Source: Cercis canadensis
Lineage: Eukaryota > Streptophyta > Magnoliopsida > Fabales > Fabaceae
Assembly: GCA_003255065.1 (NCBI GenBank)
Contig: QAOA01001366.1
Span: 827,341 to 891,340 of the forward strand
Direction of reading: 5' to 3'
DNA: 64,000 bases
Numbering within the stretch: the first letter of the stretch is position 1; each line of letters opens with the position of its first letter. Shown in pieces: positions 12,119 through 26,239 of this stretch. The translations under genes and the position numbers were made by a program. The notes under the pieces are model-generated. The model had not been told where the DNA came from. It searched no databases and saw nothing but the letters and a program-made list of their open reading frames with translations.

Positions 12119-12744
12119 AGCGTTTGGTAGATCAATTTTTTTTAGTTTCATAGGAATCTCAATTTGGGAAACTAATATTCTCATATTTAGTACAAGATTT
12201 CTAAAAAATATTCCTAGAAAAGTATGATTTTCAAGACTAATTTTAGGATAAGTTTCCCATTAAAAAAATTTTATGGGATGTGATGAGAATCTTGAATTCC
12301 CATGTCATGAAAAAAAAATTTAGACATAAAAAGTCAAATATACTTTTCATTAATGGCATAATTATAATAATGCCAAAATTATTTTATTTTGTTTATATCT
12401 TATTTTATATTTTATTTTTGCTAGCTTCTAGTGTTACTTTTTTACTTATTTTTAATTTTAAATAAGGAATTATTTTAAATAAATATTCATTAATTATAAA
12501 AATAATTTAATTATTTTCTTTGAATTAAAATAAATAGATGTATTTTTGAAAAAAAAAAAGTTAAAATTTTTAAAAAAATTGTATTAGAACAAACATAGAA
12601 TTAAAAAATTCTCAAAAAAACATTGTCTAATATTCTCAAAAATATTTAAGGCCAACAAAAAACATTTGTAACATTCTTAAAAATCATTATTCCCATGAAA
12701 CATAATTCCTAAGAACGAAAAAAAAATTATCTACCAAACACCCC
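12119..12744. mobile_element. Non-autonomous DNA transposon with GTTTGGTAGAT ends
   Basis: The left end is CGTTTGGTAGATCAATTTTT and the right end is the inverse of GTGTTTGGTAGATAATTTTT. Both sides are followed by TAAGAG (12113-12118 and 12745-12750), which I read as the target duplication. It could be an imperfect 8-bp one, CTTAAGAG/CCTAAGAG. The 626-bp interior is non-coding. A diverged relative lies at about 45650-46616, sharing inner segments such as TACTTTTCATTAATG.CATAAT. Confidence 0.65.
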
Positions 12745-12750
12745 TAAGAG

Positions 12751-15700
12751 TCAATAGATTTTTTAATCATAGCAAAATACTAGAAATTTCACTGACAATT
12801 CTTAATTATCTATGCATTTTCTACGATATAGGATAGTTTTTTTTTTTGTAGGTTTTTGCTTATGGATTGTTTAAGGAGGCTACGTAAGGCACTCACAAAA
12901 TATCATCATATTTATTTTTATGGAATATTTAAAGTTTTTGTATGTAGTATCTAACACCCAATTATTTAAAGTTTTTTTTTTTTAGATGAGAATAAATAAT
13001 ATACATATAAATTTTATGTCACAATAGTTTATAATTGTACTGTGTCCATCACTATAGTTCCCCTCCATTGAAGGCATCCCTTGAGAAAGATGGAGGAGGA
13101 GGGATGGGAAATGGGGAGAGAAGAAGATACGCTATCCTGGATTTGAGTTGGGATTCTTGGTTTGATTTACTTTATTCGCCTTTTATTTCATTCATTCATA
13201 ATTTCAGGGTTACTGTTAGATGGTCAACGTTGTGTTTTGATTGAACGGTGATGAGACTTATTGTTGACATTTTGGACTTTACGTGTGATGTGACCCTCGA
13301 CGACGACGACGGCTAAGGCCTAAGCTAGCTGTCTTCCTTTTCCTTGTCCCAACAATCTCCACTTGCTTGGTTACACGGATTAACCACTTCTTCCTATCCA
13401 CATTCTTTCCCATAAATTCTGGCTTTAATTTCATCACTTCAACCTTCAATTATTATACCCTCTTCCTCTTCCTCTTCCTCTTCCAACAACTTTCAATTTA
13501 ACTCACTTCTGTAAACGGAAAATCAAATATCACCACTTTCTTAAAACCTCTCGTTTCTTTGCCTTTCTCATAATTTAAATTACCAGTTAATTAACTACTT
13601 TAAAAGAGTAAAGAATAAGAAAGTAGAGTTATGAGTACCTAATCAATAAGGGTTTAGTTTTCATCAATCGTATGTAAAAAAATTGTTAATGTTATTTGTT
13701 GCTAGTAAAAATTCTTAATTATATGATAAAATGTTATTGGATAATAGTATAACATTGCTTTGTATTGATAATTAATTAAATTCGTACTTGTCAAATAATT
13801 GATCATTGACTATATATGAAAGATGCAATGCACTTGCAGTTAAAAATAAATAGATAAGAGTTTAACACATGTGCAATGCATAAACAGATAAAACAAAAAT
13901 AAGGAAAAGCCCATAAAAAAATATAAGTGAAACAAAAAATATAATAGAATAAAAANAAAGAACATAATAGAATAAAAAAAATAGAAAGCAAGTACAATAA
14001 CTTAAATAATTATATTCATAGGAAAATGCTTTGAATTAGTTATATATAGTAATAATTGAAAATAATGTAAAATTTATATATTCCCCTTTGAGGATAAATT
14101 ACCGCAAATAACTATGTTGCTTTTTATGATGTTAAAACTAAGAGAGTAATTATGCTAATCACTTAATTTTTAAATACACAGTTCTGAATAATTACATAGA
14201 TGGTTACAATTGTATTTACTAGATTTGATATGTAACTGAAAATTATTTTTTAAGTTGAAAATTGAAAGAAGAAATTCTATTTAGACAAGAAAAAAGTTCA
14301 TTGAATCTGCTTCTCAAACTCATACAGACCACATATTCAGGAAGCTTATGATTTTCAAAGTAAAAAAGTCAAGAGAAGAGACAGAGAGATCTCAACACTG
14401 CTTTAATTCAATGATTCTCATTTTTGTAGATGTATTATTGATTTTGCCCAGAAACGAAAAAAGTATTCGGTCCATTTCTTTATTCTAATTCTCTTTTCCT
14501 TTTGATTCCTTCCCATGTGCCAGTGCCATATATATAAATGTATAACTTTCCTCCTTTTGTTTATCGTTTCATATATTCTCCTCTGTCAATGGCTAATAAC
14601 TCAACCATTAATCTAACAATACAATGAGTTTGGTAGTTAGATGGTTTTTTCAATTTTATTGCCCATGTCTACAATTACTAAAAAGGAAACCAAGAAAGCA
14701 ACATGATAATGACTCTGCCATGACCTTGATATATAATATATGGTGGGGAAGGGTTTATAATTTTAATACCCATGTGTTCACGTTTCATAACAGTTAGAGG
14801 AAGTACTCCCTAGGTCAGCCCAACTTTTGAAAAGGTCAAAATTGTTAGGTGAAGGCTACTATGTTAATAATCGATTACTTTGTGTGAAAATTTTAATTGA
14901 ATTGAGAAAGAAAGAGTAGAATGATTCAATTTGTTGATTGTTTAATCAAAAAAATAAATAAATATTATATTAAGAATTGATTTAATTTAAAATTTAAAAT
15001 TATTAAGTAAAAATTTATGAATAATTTTATATNACAAAAATGTTACATAATAGATGATTCTTCTTCTTCTCAAAATGTTGTGTATAACCTTAATAATATT
15101 TATCTTCAAAATAATTGATTAGTGCTAATTTACTGAGATAAATAAATAAATATAAAGAGGAAAAAAGAGTGAGTATGTGTTCAATTCTTTGAACAGTGAG
15201 AGAATTTCAAAACGAAACAAGATGGAGATGGTTGCCTAACATGACCTATTTTATGTTCCTCATTCTCTACCCATAATCTTGCTTGACAGGATAGATTGTT
15301 AGATTTGCATTTTTTATTTTGTATGGAGTCGACCAATCAAAATCAACATGTTCATTGGTGGCTATTGAAATTTACAATTATTGAGTAGCTACAGTGGTAA
15401 ATTAAATTTGATTAACTTTTCATGCTAATTTTTGGTGAGCGTTAAGCTATTATCTTCTCAGTTAGATAGGTTTTTGTGAGATATATTAAATAATTTTAGT
15501 GTCATTGAAAATATTTCAAAAAATTAAATTATTTATTATGTCTCAGAATACACAATTTTTTATAAAAAATAATTTTAATTTTACTTTTTGACATGTTTTT
15601 TAATATCATGTTATTTTTATATTTTATAAAAAATTATGTGTTTTGACATATACTAAATAATTCAATTTTTCAAGATTTTTGTAATAATATTAAAATTACA

Positions 15701-18700
15701 TTATAAATTTCACTAAATCTCATTTAATTATGAAAAGTGTAATACTATCATCCCTAAACGAGGTGGTAACTTAATCTTCACTTTTCTGTAATTAGCATAA
15801 TTAGTAGTATTTGTCAAAACACAGTGGCTACTGTACTATGAAAGACAAGCAATAACATTAATCAAGGCTTTTGGACTCGGAAATTCTAGCTCTGGTCTTA
15901 GATTTGAGTTATGCACTTATAATAATGCTCCACAAAAGACAAAGGGTAGCTAGGTTCTTGATTTTAATATCCCCAATTCAAGTTCATGCTCACTCTCTTT
16001 GTCTGTGTTTCCTAGCTAGAAATATGTTAAACATGCATGAAAAAGATGGGGAAAATAAAAGAAAATGAAACAAGAAAATAAGGTGTATAATTAAACTTCA
16101 TTATCCACTTTTGAAAGATCTTAGACTACGTAGCCACGTAGTCGCTTGACCTAGCTACATGACTACGAGCCTAACCTATTCTATAGGCAGGTTTAGCAGC
16201 AGCATATAAAGATGTTAGCTAAGCTGGTCCAATCAAATAAACAGTGTTGAGGCTTTTGAGATCTTTCTTTTCTTTCTGCGCAAGTCCTGTGGGTCTATGA
16301 AGATCTACTTCTAGGTTTGCTATACCACCTTGTTTGGAACCAAGCAGCAGCTCAGAAACAAAGGCAAATTCCGTTACAAACCTCATGTTTGGAAGAATTT
16401 TTAGTCAATCGCAATCTTAATATTGTTTTCTTAAAAAATACTTTTTATGTAAATTAGACAAATTTTTTTATGTGCTTTACTGAATGACACAAACATCTAT
16501 TTTTTTCTAAAAGTTATAAAATATTTTTTTTAATACAAAATTTAAGAAGGATCTTAATATTATTCTAATTGGTAAGAACCCATGCTAAAGCTAAATATGA
16601 AAGAGGACGTTATTCTAAACTGTAAATTAAGAGAAGTTTGTATAATTTTTGTAATAAAGATAGAGATCTCTGTAATTTTATCAAATCTCAAGAGAGATCA
16701 ACATAATTTACTATCTTTTTTTACTTGCCTAGTTGGTTAGGAGTTAGAACACATAAAAGGAATTTAGGAATTAGCAAAGAGATATTCTCTAATAAGCAGA
16801 GGTTACGGTGTTCATTTATCCATTATATGAAATCATGAAATGAACACCAGTAGCCATGGTAATGTGATGTCTAGTCAGCCACATATTTTTTCAACATATC
16901 TTGAAATTACATAGTTAACGACATTGAATTTAAGTGGTTCTATTAAAAAAAGTATTAAATTTAAATCATGTTAATTATATAATTTCTATATAATTGTATA
17001 ATCATGTTAATTATATAATTTAAACCATTTTGTGCAATTGGCATAGTAGCCTAAACCATAGTTTTTATTTATAACAGTTCAAAAAAAAACACAAATTTTC
17101 TGTGACTTTGTAAGTATTGTGATTATGGCATAGGGCAGAATGGTAGAGTTTCCTTAACATTGAACCAAGAAAACTTATTATAAATATCAGTTACTTTCCT
17201 TTTAGCAATTATTTTATATGCGAAATTTTGAACTCCGGAGACAAATTGGAAAACTTACGCATAAGAAATAAATATAAGCATATAGTATTATCATGTTTGG
17301 TTAATTGATAAGAAAAATAAATATCTAATAAATTTATTATTTGTCTAAAAAGTGTTATAAATAAAACGACAAAAGTGACTAAGTAGTAGTAGTAGTAGAA
17401 ACTCATGTTTGGTGGGTCATGGGTGTTACACAAGTGAAAGTGGTGGTGTCGTTGAAACAAAAGAAAGATCTTATGTGTTATTTATGCTTTATGGAAATGA
17501 ATTTCCAATTTTAGAGAATATTCAACTTTCATAAAAATTTAAAGAATATTGAGAATTATTTTGCTAAAATCTTGAGAAGATTATAAATAAATTTTCATAT
17601 AAAATATTAATAAATATATTTTCTTGGTGAATTTCTAAACAAACATTTATATATTTACATATTATACCTTACTTCTTATGAAATTTTTTAAATCAATTAT
17701 AATAATGTATTTGCTCATATATATATATATATATATTCACATTATAAATACTCTTTTCTTTTAATTTTAATAATAAGAATATTTTTGAATTAAATTTCTT
17801 TCCAAACGATTTTAAAAGGCGCACCCACATCCACGTGGTGAACAAATGTTCCTTTGGTAAAAATATATGATGATATATACTACATCAATCCATCAAAATT
17901 ACTTTATTATCTAGTGACTTCTAATTGTTTTTTTCATTGTCTCCCTCTCCCCACCACTCTTTGGCTATCATCTATAGCATTTGTACGACTTTCAACTCTA
18001 GGATATATATATATATTTCCTACCACCATAATCACTTCCACTAGGTCTTGGCCAAAATCACCTCATCACTAGAAACATCTCATTTTCATAACATGTTTAA
18101 AATCAATGTTAGATAATAAAATAATCTTTTGTTTTGCTAATGAATAAGCTGATTTCATTTGTTTGATTAAGTGCCAATAAACTCGTTATAAAATTTTAAT
18201 ACTAGAGACTTTGTTGATTTTTGGTCTGCACTGCAATACCAAAATATTTCAGAATTATTGGTTATATGAAGTAAGTTAAACAAAGCTGCACGAATAATTC
18301 AAATATTAATTTTACTAATTAAGTGTCTCAACATGAACAACGTCCAAGATCTAGTCATTTATTACAAAAGTAAAATCAAATCTGAGGTAAGTGGAGGATG
18401 TCAAAAAAAGTGAAAACAAGATCTGTTAAGAGGGTAACAGATATTTTACCCGATTACCACAATCACAACCTTATTATCAACACTAGCACCATCAATGGCT
18501 AGCCAATAGCATATGATATGTCCCACAATCACCATTAGCCTGCTGTCATTGATGTTTCCATTATATTCCCACCACTATCTTATTTAAAATGAAAAATAAG
18601 TGCTTAGTTGACTTTTCATTTATTTTTTCTTCGTAAATAATTTAGAAGTGAGAAAGAGAGATAATTCAAATATTAATCCCCTTTTCATGATTTTTTATTC

Positions 18701-21605
18701 TCTGTTAAACACGGTTACTTGATGATAGGGCAACATTAACCCTTCCTATAAAACCACAAATTCAATCAAAAGAACAAGTAATTACAAGTTTTCTTTCATA
18801 AAAAAATCAATTTGATTCCTACTAATATCTTATAACAAGTACGTACGTACTATCATTTTCTTATGGTAGTATGATGCTTACTAAGCAAGTAACATTGTTT
18901 TTTGTTTTGTCATGAATTCAGCATCTTGATTAGCCTATATATGTAGTTATTTATCTTTGTACATATTAGAACTGTGCAATTAATATTAGTTACTCATGCA
19001 TGCTTGATGCTTGTAACATTAGAGTGATGCTAGTAATATATCACTTTTCTTAAACATGCACCTTGGCATATAAGGTCAATTAGCTTCACATAAGCTTCAA
19101 TTTGTTATACTCGGATGAGGACATTTATACTAGTGTACAATGGTGAGGAGCAAAGGGGTGTGCAACTGTATCATCATTCTCATTATTCTTTCTACTAAAA
19201 TATATCGATCGAAGTGGTGTTTGGTAGAAAGAGCCCATAGTTTATTAGATTAGTGTGCATGGAAGGGCAAAACAGCTGCTATGGTGGTAAAGCATTTCTT
19301 TGTTGCCTTTTATTTTGCTAGAGTAATAAAATCATTTGGAATGTGATGCATGCATATGTACCAAGAAGAATATTTAGTCGGTGGAGCTTAAAGCTAAGCT
19401 ACTCAAGTAACAAATTTATGATTATAATAGAATACACTTTTGCCCTTTTCTGATTAAATTAAAACTGAAAACCCAAATGCTTTGCATCCCTAATTGATTG
19501 TTATGTAATATAATGAAATTGAAAACCACTAATTAAACAATCGTTTCAGTACGGCAAAGATGGATCCTGCACCGACCAAAAAATATTGATTATAGAGCAT
19601 CAAGTTAATTATCTATTAAAAATTGTGATGCACAGTTAGGTTAAATTGCAATATTTAGTAGTAAAACAATAATGCTACTTAATTATAAATCAAACTCTAG
19701 TATATTTATATACTTAGCAGCATCTGATTTAACTAGACCAATGAAAACTTGGTAGAACCTTACTCAAACTTTAATTTGATAATTTGAATTATATCAATTT
19801 TTGCAGTTGTAAATACAGCAATTGTGCAAATTAACAAAATGAAGGCCTTAATCTGATGGGCAATGCCGAGGGGCAAAGACTTAGAAAGCGAAAGAAGAGA
19901 AGCAGAATCCTGAAATAAGGGCAGCAAGCACTAATAAATGTGGGTTTAGAAAAACGATTCTTTTTTATGTTAGTGCAGTAATACCTTGCAAAGAACAATA
20001 TAAAAGTTACTAATTAAGGGCTTTTAAACCAAACAAAAGAGCTATCTCACTTTAAACACAGTTTGATAGTACAAAAGAAGGGGAGAGGGTGATTGCTTTT
20101 CAAATGCATCATTAACACTTTGTGTGTGAGAGAGAGTTAATAGATGGGGCATGCTTTGAAAAAAGAGGGTACTTTCACACACACGCTTACAAGTTACAAG
20201 ATGTCTCTTTTGAAGAACAGAGAAAGAGATAATAAAAGAGAGAAAGAGGGGAATGAATTGAATGAACCTTGAGAGAAGTGACTGATGTGAAGAGTGAAGG
20301 AGAGGGAAATTAAAACTCGTGGCCCCCAAAGAGCAACAAAGGGAGAAGAAGAAGGTGCCGAAAGAGGGGCATGAAGAGCCATTTATATCTTTTGCTTTCT
20401 CTCTTTCACGTGCTCCTATCTAAGCTAAGAATACCCTTCAATTGCTTTTCATTTTTGGGGCCAATTTTAATCATCTTCTATTAGCAAAAAGTTAACCACC
20501 TAATCAAGGCTTTGAAGTGACATTAATTAAATGATGGAAACGAGTTTATCACAAAAGGCAAAGTGGAAGCCTTCTTTTCACGTTTGGATATTTGTCTTTC
20601 TTTTTATAGTTTTCATCTTTCTCATCTAGTTAACAGGTAAAGGTAATTTATCACTGCTAACATCAATCTTTAATATGTTAAAGAGTTCCATTGGAAACTC
20701 TCATACACGCGCCAAACTTGGCATCGTATACAAAATCTTGTACACATGATTTCTCCCCTTGGTGACGAGTGTATGCTATGTAGATTAAAGGCGTGAAAAA
20801 ATGAAAGTTAAAGAGATACGTGAAAGAAGAAAAATTATTTAAGTTCTTAAAGTTAATTGAGATTAGTTCACCAAAAAATGTTAATTGAGATTATTAGTGA
20901 GTACTTTTTAGTATGGAAAATTTCTCTTAAGTGCTTGAAGCATTATCATGTGTTAGAGAATAATTATAAAAATACTCTTATATAGTATTGTTATGTATCT
21001 AGTTATTGTGCGAAAAAGAATATCATTGCTTAATTAGTTACATTATTATCATATGTTAGTTCATATTTTTGGTTATCATAGGTTGATTATTATATTTTTT
21101 TTCATTTTAACATTTGCATATTGATATTTTTATAATTACACTTTTTTTCGGCAATAAAAAATTTAAGATGATGAGAAACTTTTATAATTACACTTTAAAG
21201 AATAACAATGTCGGATACACTTTTAGGAATTTTCATGCTAAGGAGCACTCACTAATAATTTTAATTAAATTGTTAGTACTTGAGAACAATTTTTAATTGT
21301 TGGTACGTACTTAATAAAGAAGGAAAAATTGATAATTTATTTCCATTGGCTAGTACTTCATTTCTATCTCAAATTTGAAATTATTAATATTTTCTTAGTA
21401 TGTGATCTATTGTTAGCTTAAAAAATCTTACCTAAATAATGGACCATATGCTACTTTAGTAATGTGAAATTTTCTTATCTATTAACAATGTATAGGAATT
21501 CTAGATCAAAATTCTTTTCACTTCTATATATTTAAATCTTCTCATTTCACTCTACCTATTTTCATTTCTCCAAGTACATCACAAGGTTATGCTTCGTGAG
21601 AAGAG
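12751..21605. other. Intergenic spacer, no gene seen
   Basis: AT-rich spacer with single Ns at 13956 and 15033, a third family A MITE at 15514-15673, a CTTCCT tandem near 13459-13484, an (AT)n run at 17717-17736 and a GACTACGT..ACGTAGTC palindrome at 16124-16143. The block at 20040-20410 is CT-rich on the minus strand and follows a TATATAA word near 20385, like a plant 5' leader, but I could not find a protein or a known microRNA downstream of it. Confidence 0.6.
15514..15673. mobile_element. Palindromic MITE, family A, copy 3
   Basis: The left arm is TTTCAAAAAATTAAATTATT. The right arm ends ATACTAAATAATTCAATTTTT. The middle retains the shared ACACAATTTTTTATAAAAAA and TTTATAAAAAATTATGTG segments that pair with each other. 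It is more diverged and slightly shorter than copies 1 and 2. Confidence 0.6.
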
Positions 21606-21614
21606 TGAATAAGA

Positions 21615-22086
21615 GGGTAATTAACTAAAATAATGCTATCTAATAAAGAATTTACAAATTTAGGTTACTTTTAAAAATATTTATCAAAATGGGTCACTTT
21701 TTTCGCACAATATACGCTAAATTATTGTTCTCATAAAACGCGGATTCATTTCAGCTTTTTCTTATAGAAAACACGAAAATGAATCAGTGTTTTCCTATAG
21801 AAAATGCGAATTTATTTCAGAGTTTTCTTATAAAAAAAAATGTGGATTTATTTTAGCGCTGAAATGAATTCAGGTTTTCTACAGGAAAACGCTGATTCAT
21901 TTCAGCGTTTATTTCTTTCCCGAGGTCTAGTCAACATGGAAATGAATCCGCGTTTTTTTTCTAGCAAATGCGGATTCATTTTAGCGTTTTCTTTAGTTTA
22001 AAAAAAATCCATTTTGGTAAATAGTTTTAAAAGTAACATAAATTCCTAAATTCTTTATTAAATTGCATTATTTTGGTAAATTTACA
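21615..22086. mobile_element. Foldback MITE with internal hairpin-motif array
   Basis: The 472-bp element is flanked by perfect 9-bp direct repeats, TGAATAAGA, at 21606-21614 and 22087-22095. The terminal inverted repeats run about 75-80 bp. The left end starts GGGTAATTAAC, like the GGGTAATT end of the 2852 element. The interior (about 21730-22000) is built from repeated copies, in both orientations, of a word close to GCGGATTCATTTCAGCGTTT. It has no ORF. The 9-bp duplication supports Mutator-like transposition. Confidence 0.8.
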
Positions 22087-23151
22087 TGAATAAGATGGTT
22101 AAAACTAGAGAGGGTAGTAAAACATGATGAGGCCATGAAATATTTTAGTTTTCATACTTTGTAATAAATTGAAAAATGAGATCACGGCAAATCATTAATT
22201 TTATCCCTCTCACTTGTTGTGGATGAAGTAGAGAGGTTGACTTTAAGATTTGTGTGTTCTTTGTTTGAACTCAAAATTGTAGCAAAAAATATCCAAAATA
22301 AAAGTAGAGTAGATTTTGTAAATAATAATATGGAAATAACAATTGTTAAAGACAAAAAGTTATCAAGTTAAAACTTTTGAGAGAGTAATTTTTTTTTAGC
22401 TAGGTCTATAAATAATTTTCATTTCCCACAGTGTTTGAGGTTTTTTTTTCTAAAAAAAAAGTGAAGCTATTCTATTTCTATTACCCCTTTTTATTATTTT
22501 TCACCAAACCAGCATACAATAAATTTGAAGAACTTCTTTATGTTCTTCAAACATAAATTAGATTAAGCTGAATTCAGCATCTCACAAGAAAAAAAGAAAA
22601 CACGACTCTGTGGAAAATAAAATAACATAATCAGATTACTGTTCTTTCATAATCTTTCCTACTCTATAGCCTGGTCTTAACTATGATGTGTGTGTATATA
22701 TTTTTGTGATGCACCTAAAATTTCAATTGAATTAAACAGATTAAATTAAAAATCATGTGGATTATTGAATATTGTATTGTGTATCTATAAGTGATCGTGA
22801 TTCGTGAGTTTTTAAGATACTACCAAGAAAACACTAATAAATATTGTTTTTTCTTTTATTTGAAATGAGAATTTCATATAAGGTCAAAGGATCGAGTTCT
22901 ACAAGAATCATCCCCAAATTCCCTGGTATGACGAGTGAAGCGTCCAAGTAATTTATTCAATATAAGTTACTGTATAGATTGTTTCAATGTTTGTTTCATT
23001 TAATGCTTTGTCCAAGTAATTACTTAAGTTTGTCCGACTAAGAATACAAACAATTTCAGTTTTATTGTTTTTTTTTTTTAATGATAAGTGAGTTAGTTAA
23101 GAAAGCCTTTTTTAATTCATAAAAAACCACAAGGTTAAATTGCTAATATAT

Positions 23152-23233
23152 AAATTATTGAAAGATTGGTGTACATAATACTGCAATCTATNAAATTATT
23201 GTAAGATTGGTGTACATAATACTGCAATCTATT
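23152..23233. repeat. 40-bp duplication around a single N
   Basis: 23152-23191 and 23193-23233 repeat the same segment (containing GATTGGTGTACATAATACTG) with one mismatch, separated by N at 23192. This is probably an unmerged contig overlap. Confidence 0.75.
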
Positions 23234-24518
23234 ATACTATATCCTTTTTAAGCTAAAATTTAAGGTGAATGAAAATTACCCTATTCTAAAGTTCAGACAT
23301 AATAAAGGCTTCAATGAGAGCTTATAATGATACTTATAAATTGCCTATTAGAGAAGAACTGCCAGCAGCAAAAATAAAACTTAAGTCTTATAAACGAAGT
23401 GCTTGAATCCTTATTAGTTGAACCAACTCTATTGAGTATGATTTCTCTTTGTTGTGATTATATTTTGTTTCTTTCCCTTACCATAGAAGAAGAACATTGC
23501 CAATAGAATCCAGAACCAAAGTGCTTGATTATACTAGCTTCCTTTTTATAAAAAAAAAAAAAAGAAACTACAGTATATGCTTAGGTAATGTCCTCAGAAT
23601 TTATGCATGAGCATCTTGAGGACCAAATTTGAGAAGTTCCAACATTTTTGTGTTTCAGAATTCGGCCTCAAATTCAGATTCTGCTATTTTTTTTTTTTTC
23701 TCAATCTCTTTGTTATTGTAATTGTAATTGCATATGGTTATGCAAACCAAACTACTATAACATCAAAATTCCAAAAATTAATACAGAAAATAAAAGCAAA
23801 AACTAGAGACGACTGCTATTTTGCTTGATCTCTATGACACATTTTTCTGACAGATCAGGGTGCAACCAACTTAGGATTTTCCGAAGCTAGATCGAATGGT
23901 TATGCGGATGATAAATCTTTTTTATGGTTTGCACCACAAGTATCATTTATTTATCTGATAAATATTTTAAGTTTTTTCCTTTTTTCCATAATTTATTTTG
24001 TTTGCTATGCACCAAATTTATGGACACTTCACAATAGCATATAATCCATATAATGTATGATATAATTTTAATAAATTCAAAATAGATATGTTTTTATTGT
24101 AAAGATAATTATTTACTTCTTTCAATAAAATCATATAAATAAATAATAAGTGTTGTTACAATTTACTTTAAATATTTATGTAAAATCAACGAATTTATTT
24201 TTAATTGATAATTTTTGAAACTACAGGGATGTCACATTTAATAAATTGGTGATATAAACTATAACCAGTATTTCTTGTTGCTAACTATATATAATCCAAA
24301 ATACTATGGTCTAGTAAAAAATTGGAAATATTCTTTCACTTTCTCACGTAGAATACATTGTTAGATATCCTTGTAGTTTCTATAAGTTGAATATTCTTTT
24401 TGTTTCCGATTTATGTATTTTTATTCAATTAGGGTAAAATATACAAAACTCCTTTCAACTTTGATTTATGCGTGAAAAATTTCTTAGGATATAAAAACGT
24501 ACATAAAACCCCATAAAC

Positions 24519-25182
24519 TTTATAAATTATGTAAAAAAAACCTTGCATTTTGATTGTTAATCAATGGACAGAAAATGTTATGTCCTGGTTATATGACTTC
24601 ATTAACTCTAATTTAAGCAAATCCCAAATTCAGGATGAATTAAAGGAAATTATCATTGTTTTAGCATTTAAGTATCACTAATTCATCATTAACTCATCGA
24701 TTAAAATACTTAAATTTAAGGTTAATGAAATCACATAACCGACCGTAACATTTTTATTCATTGATTAACAATCATATAGACAAAAAAGTTTTTTTGCCAC
24801 ACAAATTATAAAGTTTAATAAGTTCTATGCACATTTTTAAACCTAGAGGTNTTTATAAATTATGTAAAAAAAACCTTCCATTTTGATTGTTAATCAATGG
24901 ACAGAAAATGTTATGTCCTGGTTATATGACTTCATTAACTCTAATTTAAGCAAATCCCAAATTCAGGATGAATTAAAGGAAATTATTATTGTTTTAGCAT
25001 TTAAGTATCACTAATTCATCATTAACTCATCGATTAAAATACTTAAATTTAAGGTTAATGAAATCACATAACCGACTGTAATATTTTTATCCATTGATTA
25101 ACAATCATATAGACAAAAATGTTTTTTTCCATACAAATTATAAAGTTTAATAAGTTCTATGCACATTTTTAAACCTAGATGT
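24519..25182. repeat. 332-bp duplication around a single N
   Basis: 24519-24850 and 24852-25182 are copies of one sequence with scattered substitutions, for example CCTTGCATT versus CCTTCCATT and GACCGTAAC versus GACTGTAAT. They are joined by one N. The small divergence fits two alleles of a heterozygous plant placed in tandem by scaffolding. Confidence 0.8.
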
Positions 25183-26239
25183 TTTTCACACCTAAAGCAA
25201 AATTGAAAAGGGTTCTATATATTTTACTCATTAAATTGTGAATTTTATGACTCTTAGAAAATTCCATGACTTGACAAGTCTTGTGAATGTAGAACTGGTT
25301 AAATGTAAGAAATACCAAATTTGTGTTAACCAACAACTTACCTACTTGCCCTTATAATAAAAAAAAAGGGTCAGATGCCATTATGTGATGACTCAGCTTG
25401 GAGTCAGTGAAGCACTATTATTCCATTTCTTAAGTCAAATAATAACTTATTTCACATGCATGAAGAAAGAATTAGATTTGGATATCTTCTAGAGGAATAA
25501 AACCAAATACCAACACACGCAAATTATCACGAATTTGAATTCTAATCACACATAAGTTAAGATTGGGCCATGTCGTTCTCAGCAAAAGAAAGAAAAAAAA
25601 AAAAGAGAAGAATGGGACATGTTATGTACAAGATTAGACAAAGCAATTTACCAGAATACATTAAAAATCTCATATACATACTTTGCACAATCTACCAAAC
25701 AATATATAGTCGAATGGTATTGAGATCATTTTTAAGACTTTTGAGTTCAAAACTCAAACCCAAAATCACATTAAAAAATACAATCACTTATCTTAACTCA
25801 TTAAATCGATACTTAACAATACAGAAATAATCGTTTTTTGTTCAATAAAAAAATCTAACAGGTTTATTAGAAAAAAAATGAAACTAATTAATACATACAT
25901 CAACAAACATAATGATCAAGAATTACAGTTGTATTAAATTAAATGTGACATGAACTTACCTAAACTTCATAATTTAAACAATTTTTCAAAGTATCCCAAA
26001 TAATATAATTTAATCTTCACATAAACATAAACCATCACATTCAAAATTATATCAGACAAAGACAGAGTAAACAAGAGAATACAGATATGGATTAAAAGAA
26101 GTAGCTTAGGCAAAAGGGCAAAGATCATGGATGACAGTATATGGGCAAGTCATACGCAACTGCACCTTCATTTTTTTAATTAATAATTAATCCCCAAAGA
26201 ATTTAAGAAAATAAATAACCAATAAAATAAATTGACATA

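Larger units (their letters stand above)
22096..26200. other. Intergenic spacer with two assembly joins
   Basis: No gene is visible; ORFs are short and without domains. Single Ns at 23192 and 24851 are each flanked by duplicated sequence (see the separate entries). The last kilobase leads into the LRP1-like promoter region. Confidence 0.6.

Noticed and set aside
17717..17736. (AT)n run as a possible matrix attachment or origin
   Set aside because: It is an ordinary microsatellite; sequence alone gives no support for such a role.
19850..20410. Search for conserved microRNAs (for example miR156, miR159, miR164, miR172, miR396)
   Set aside because: No mature sequence of these families was recognised on either strand.
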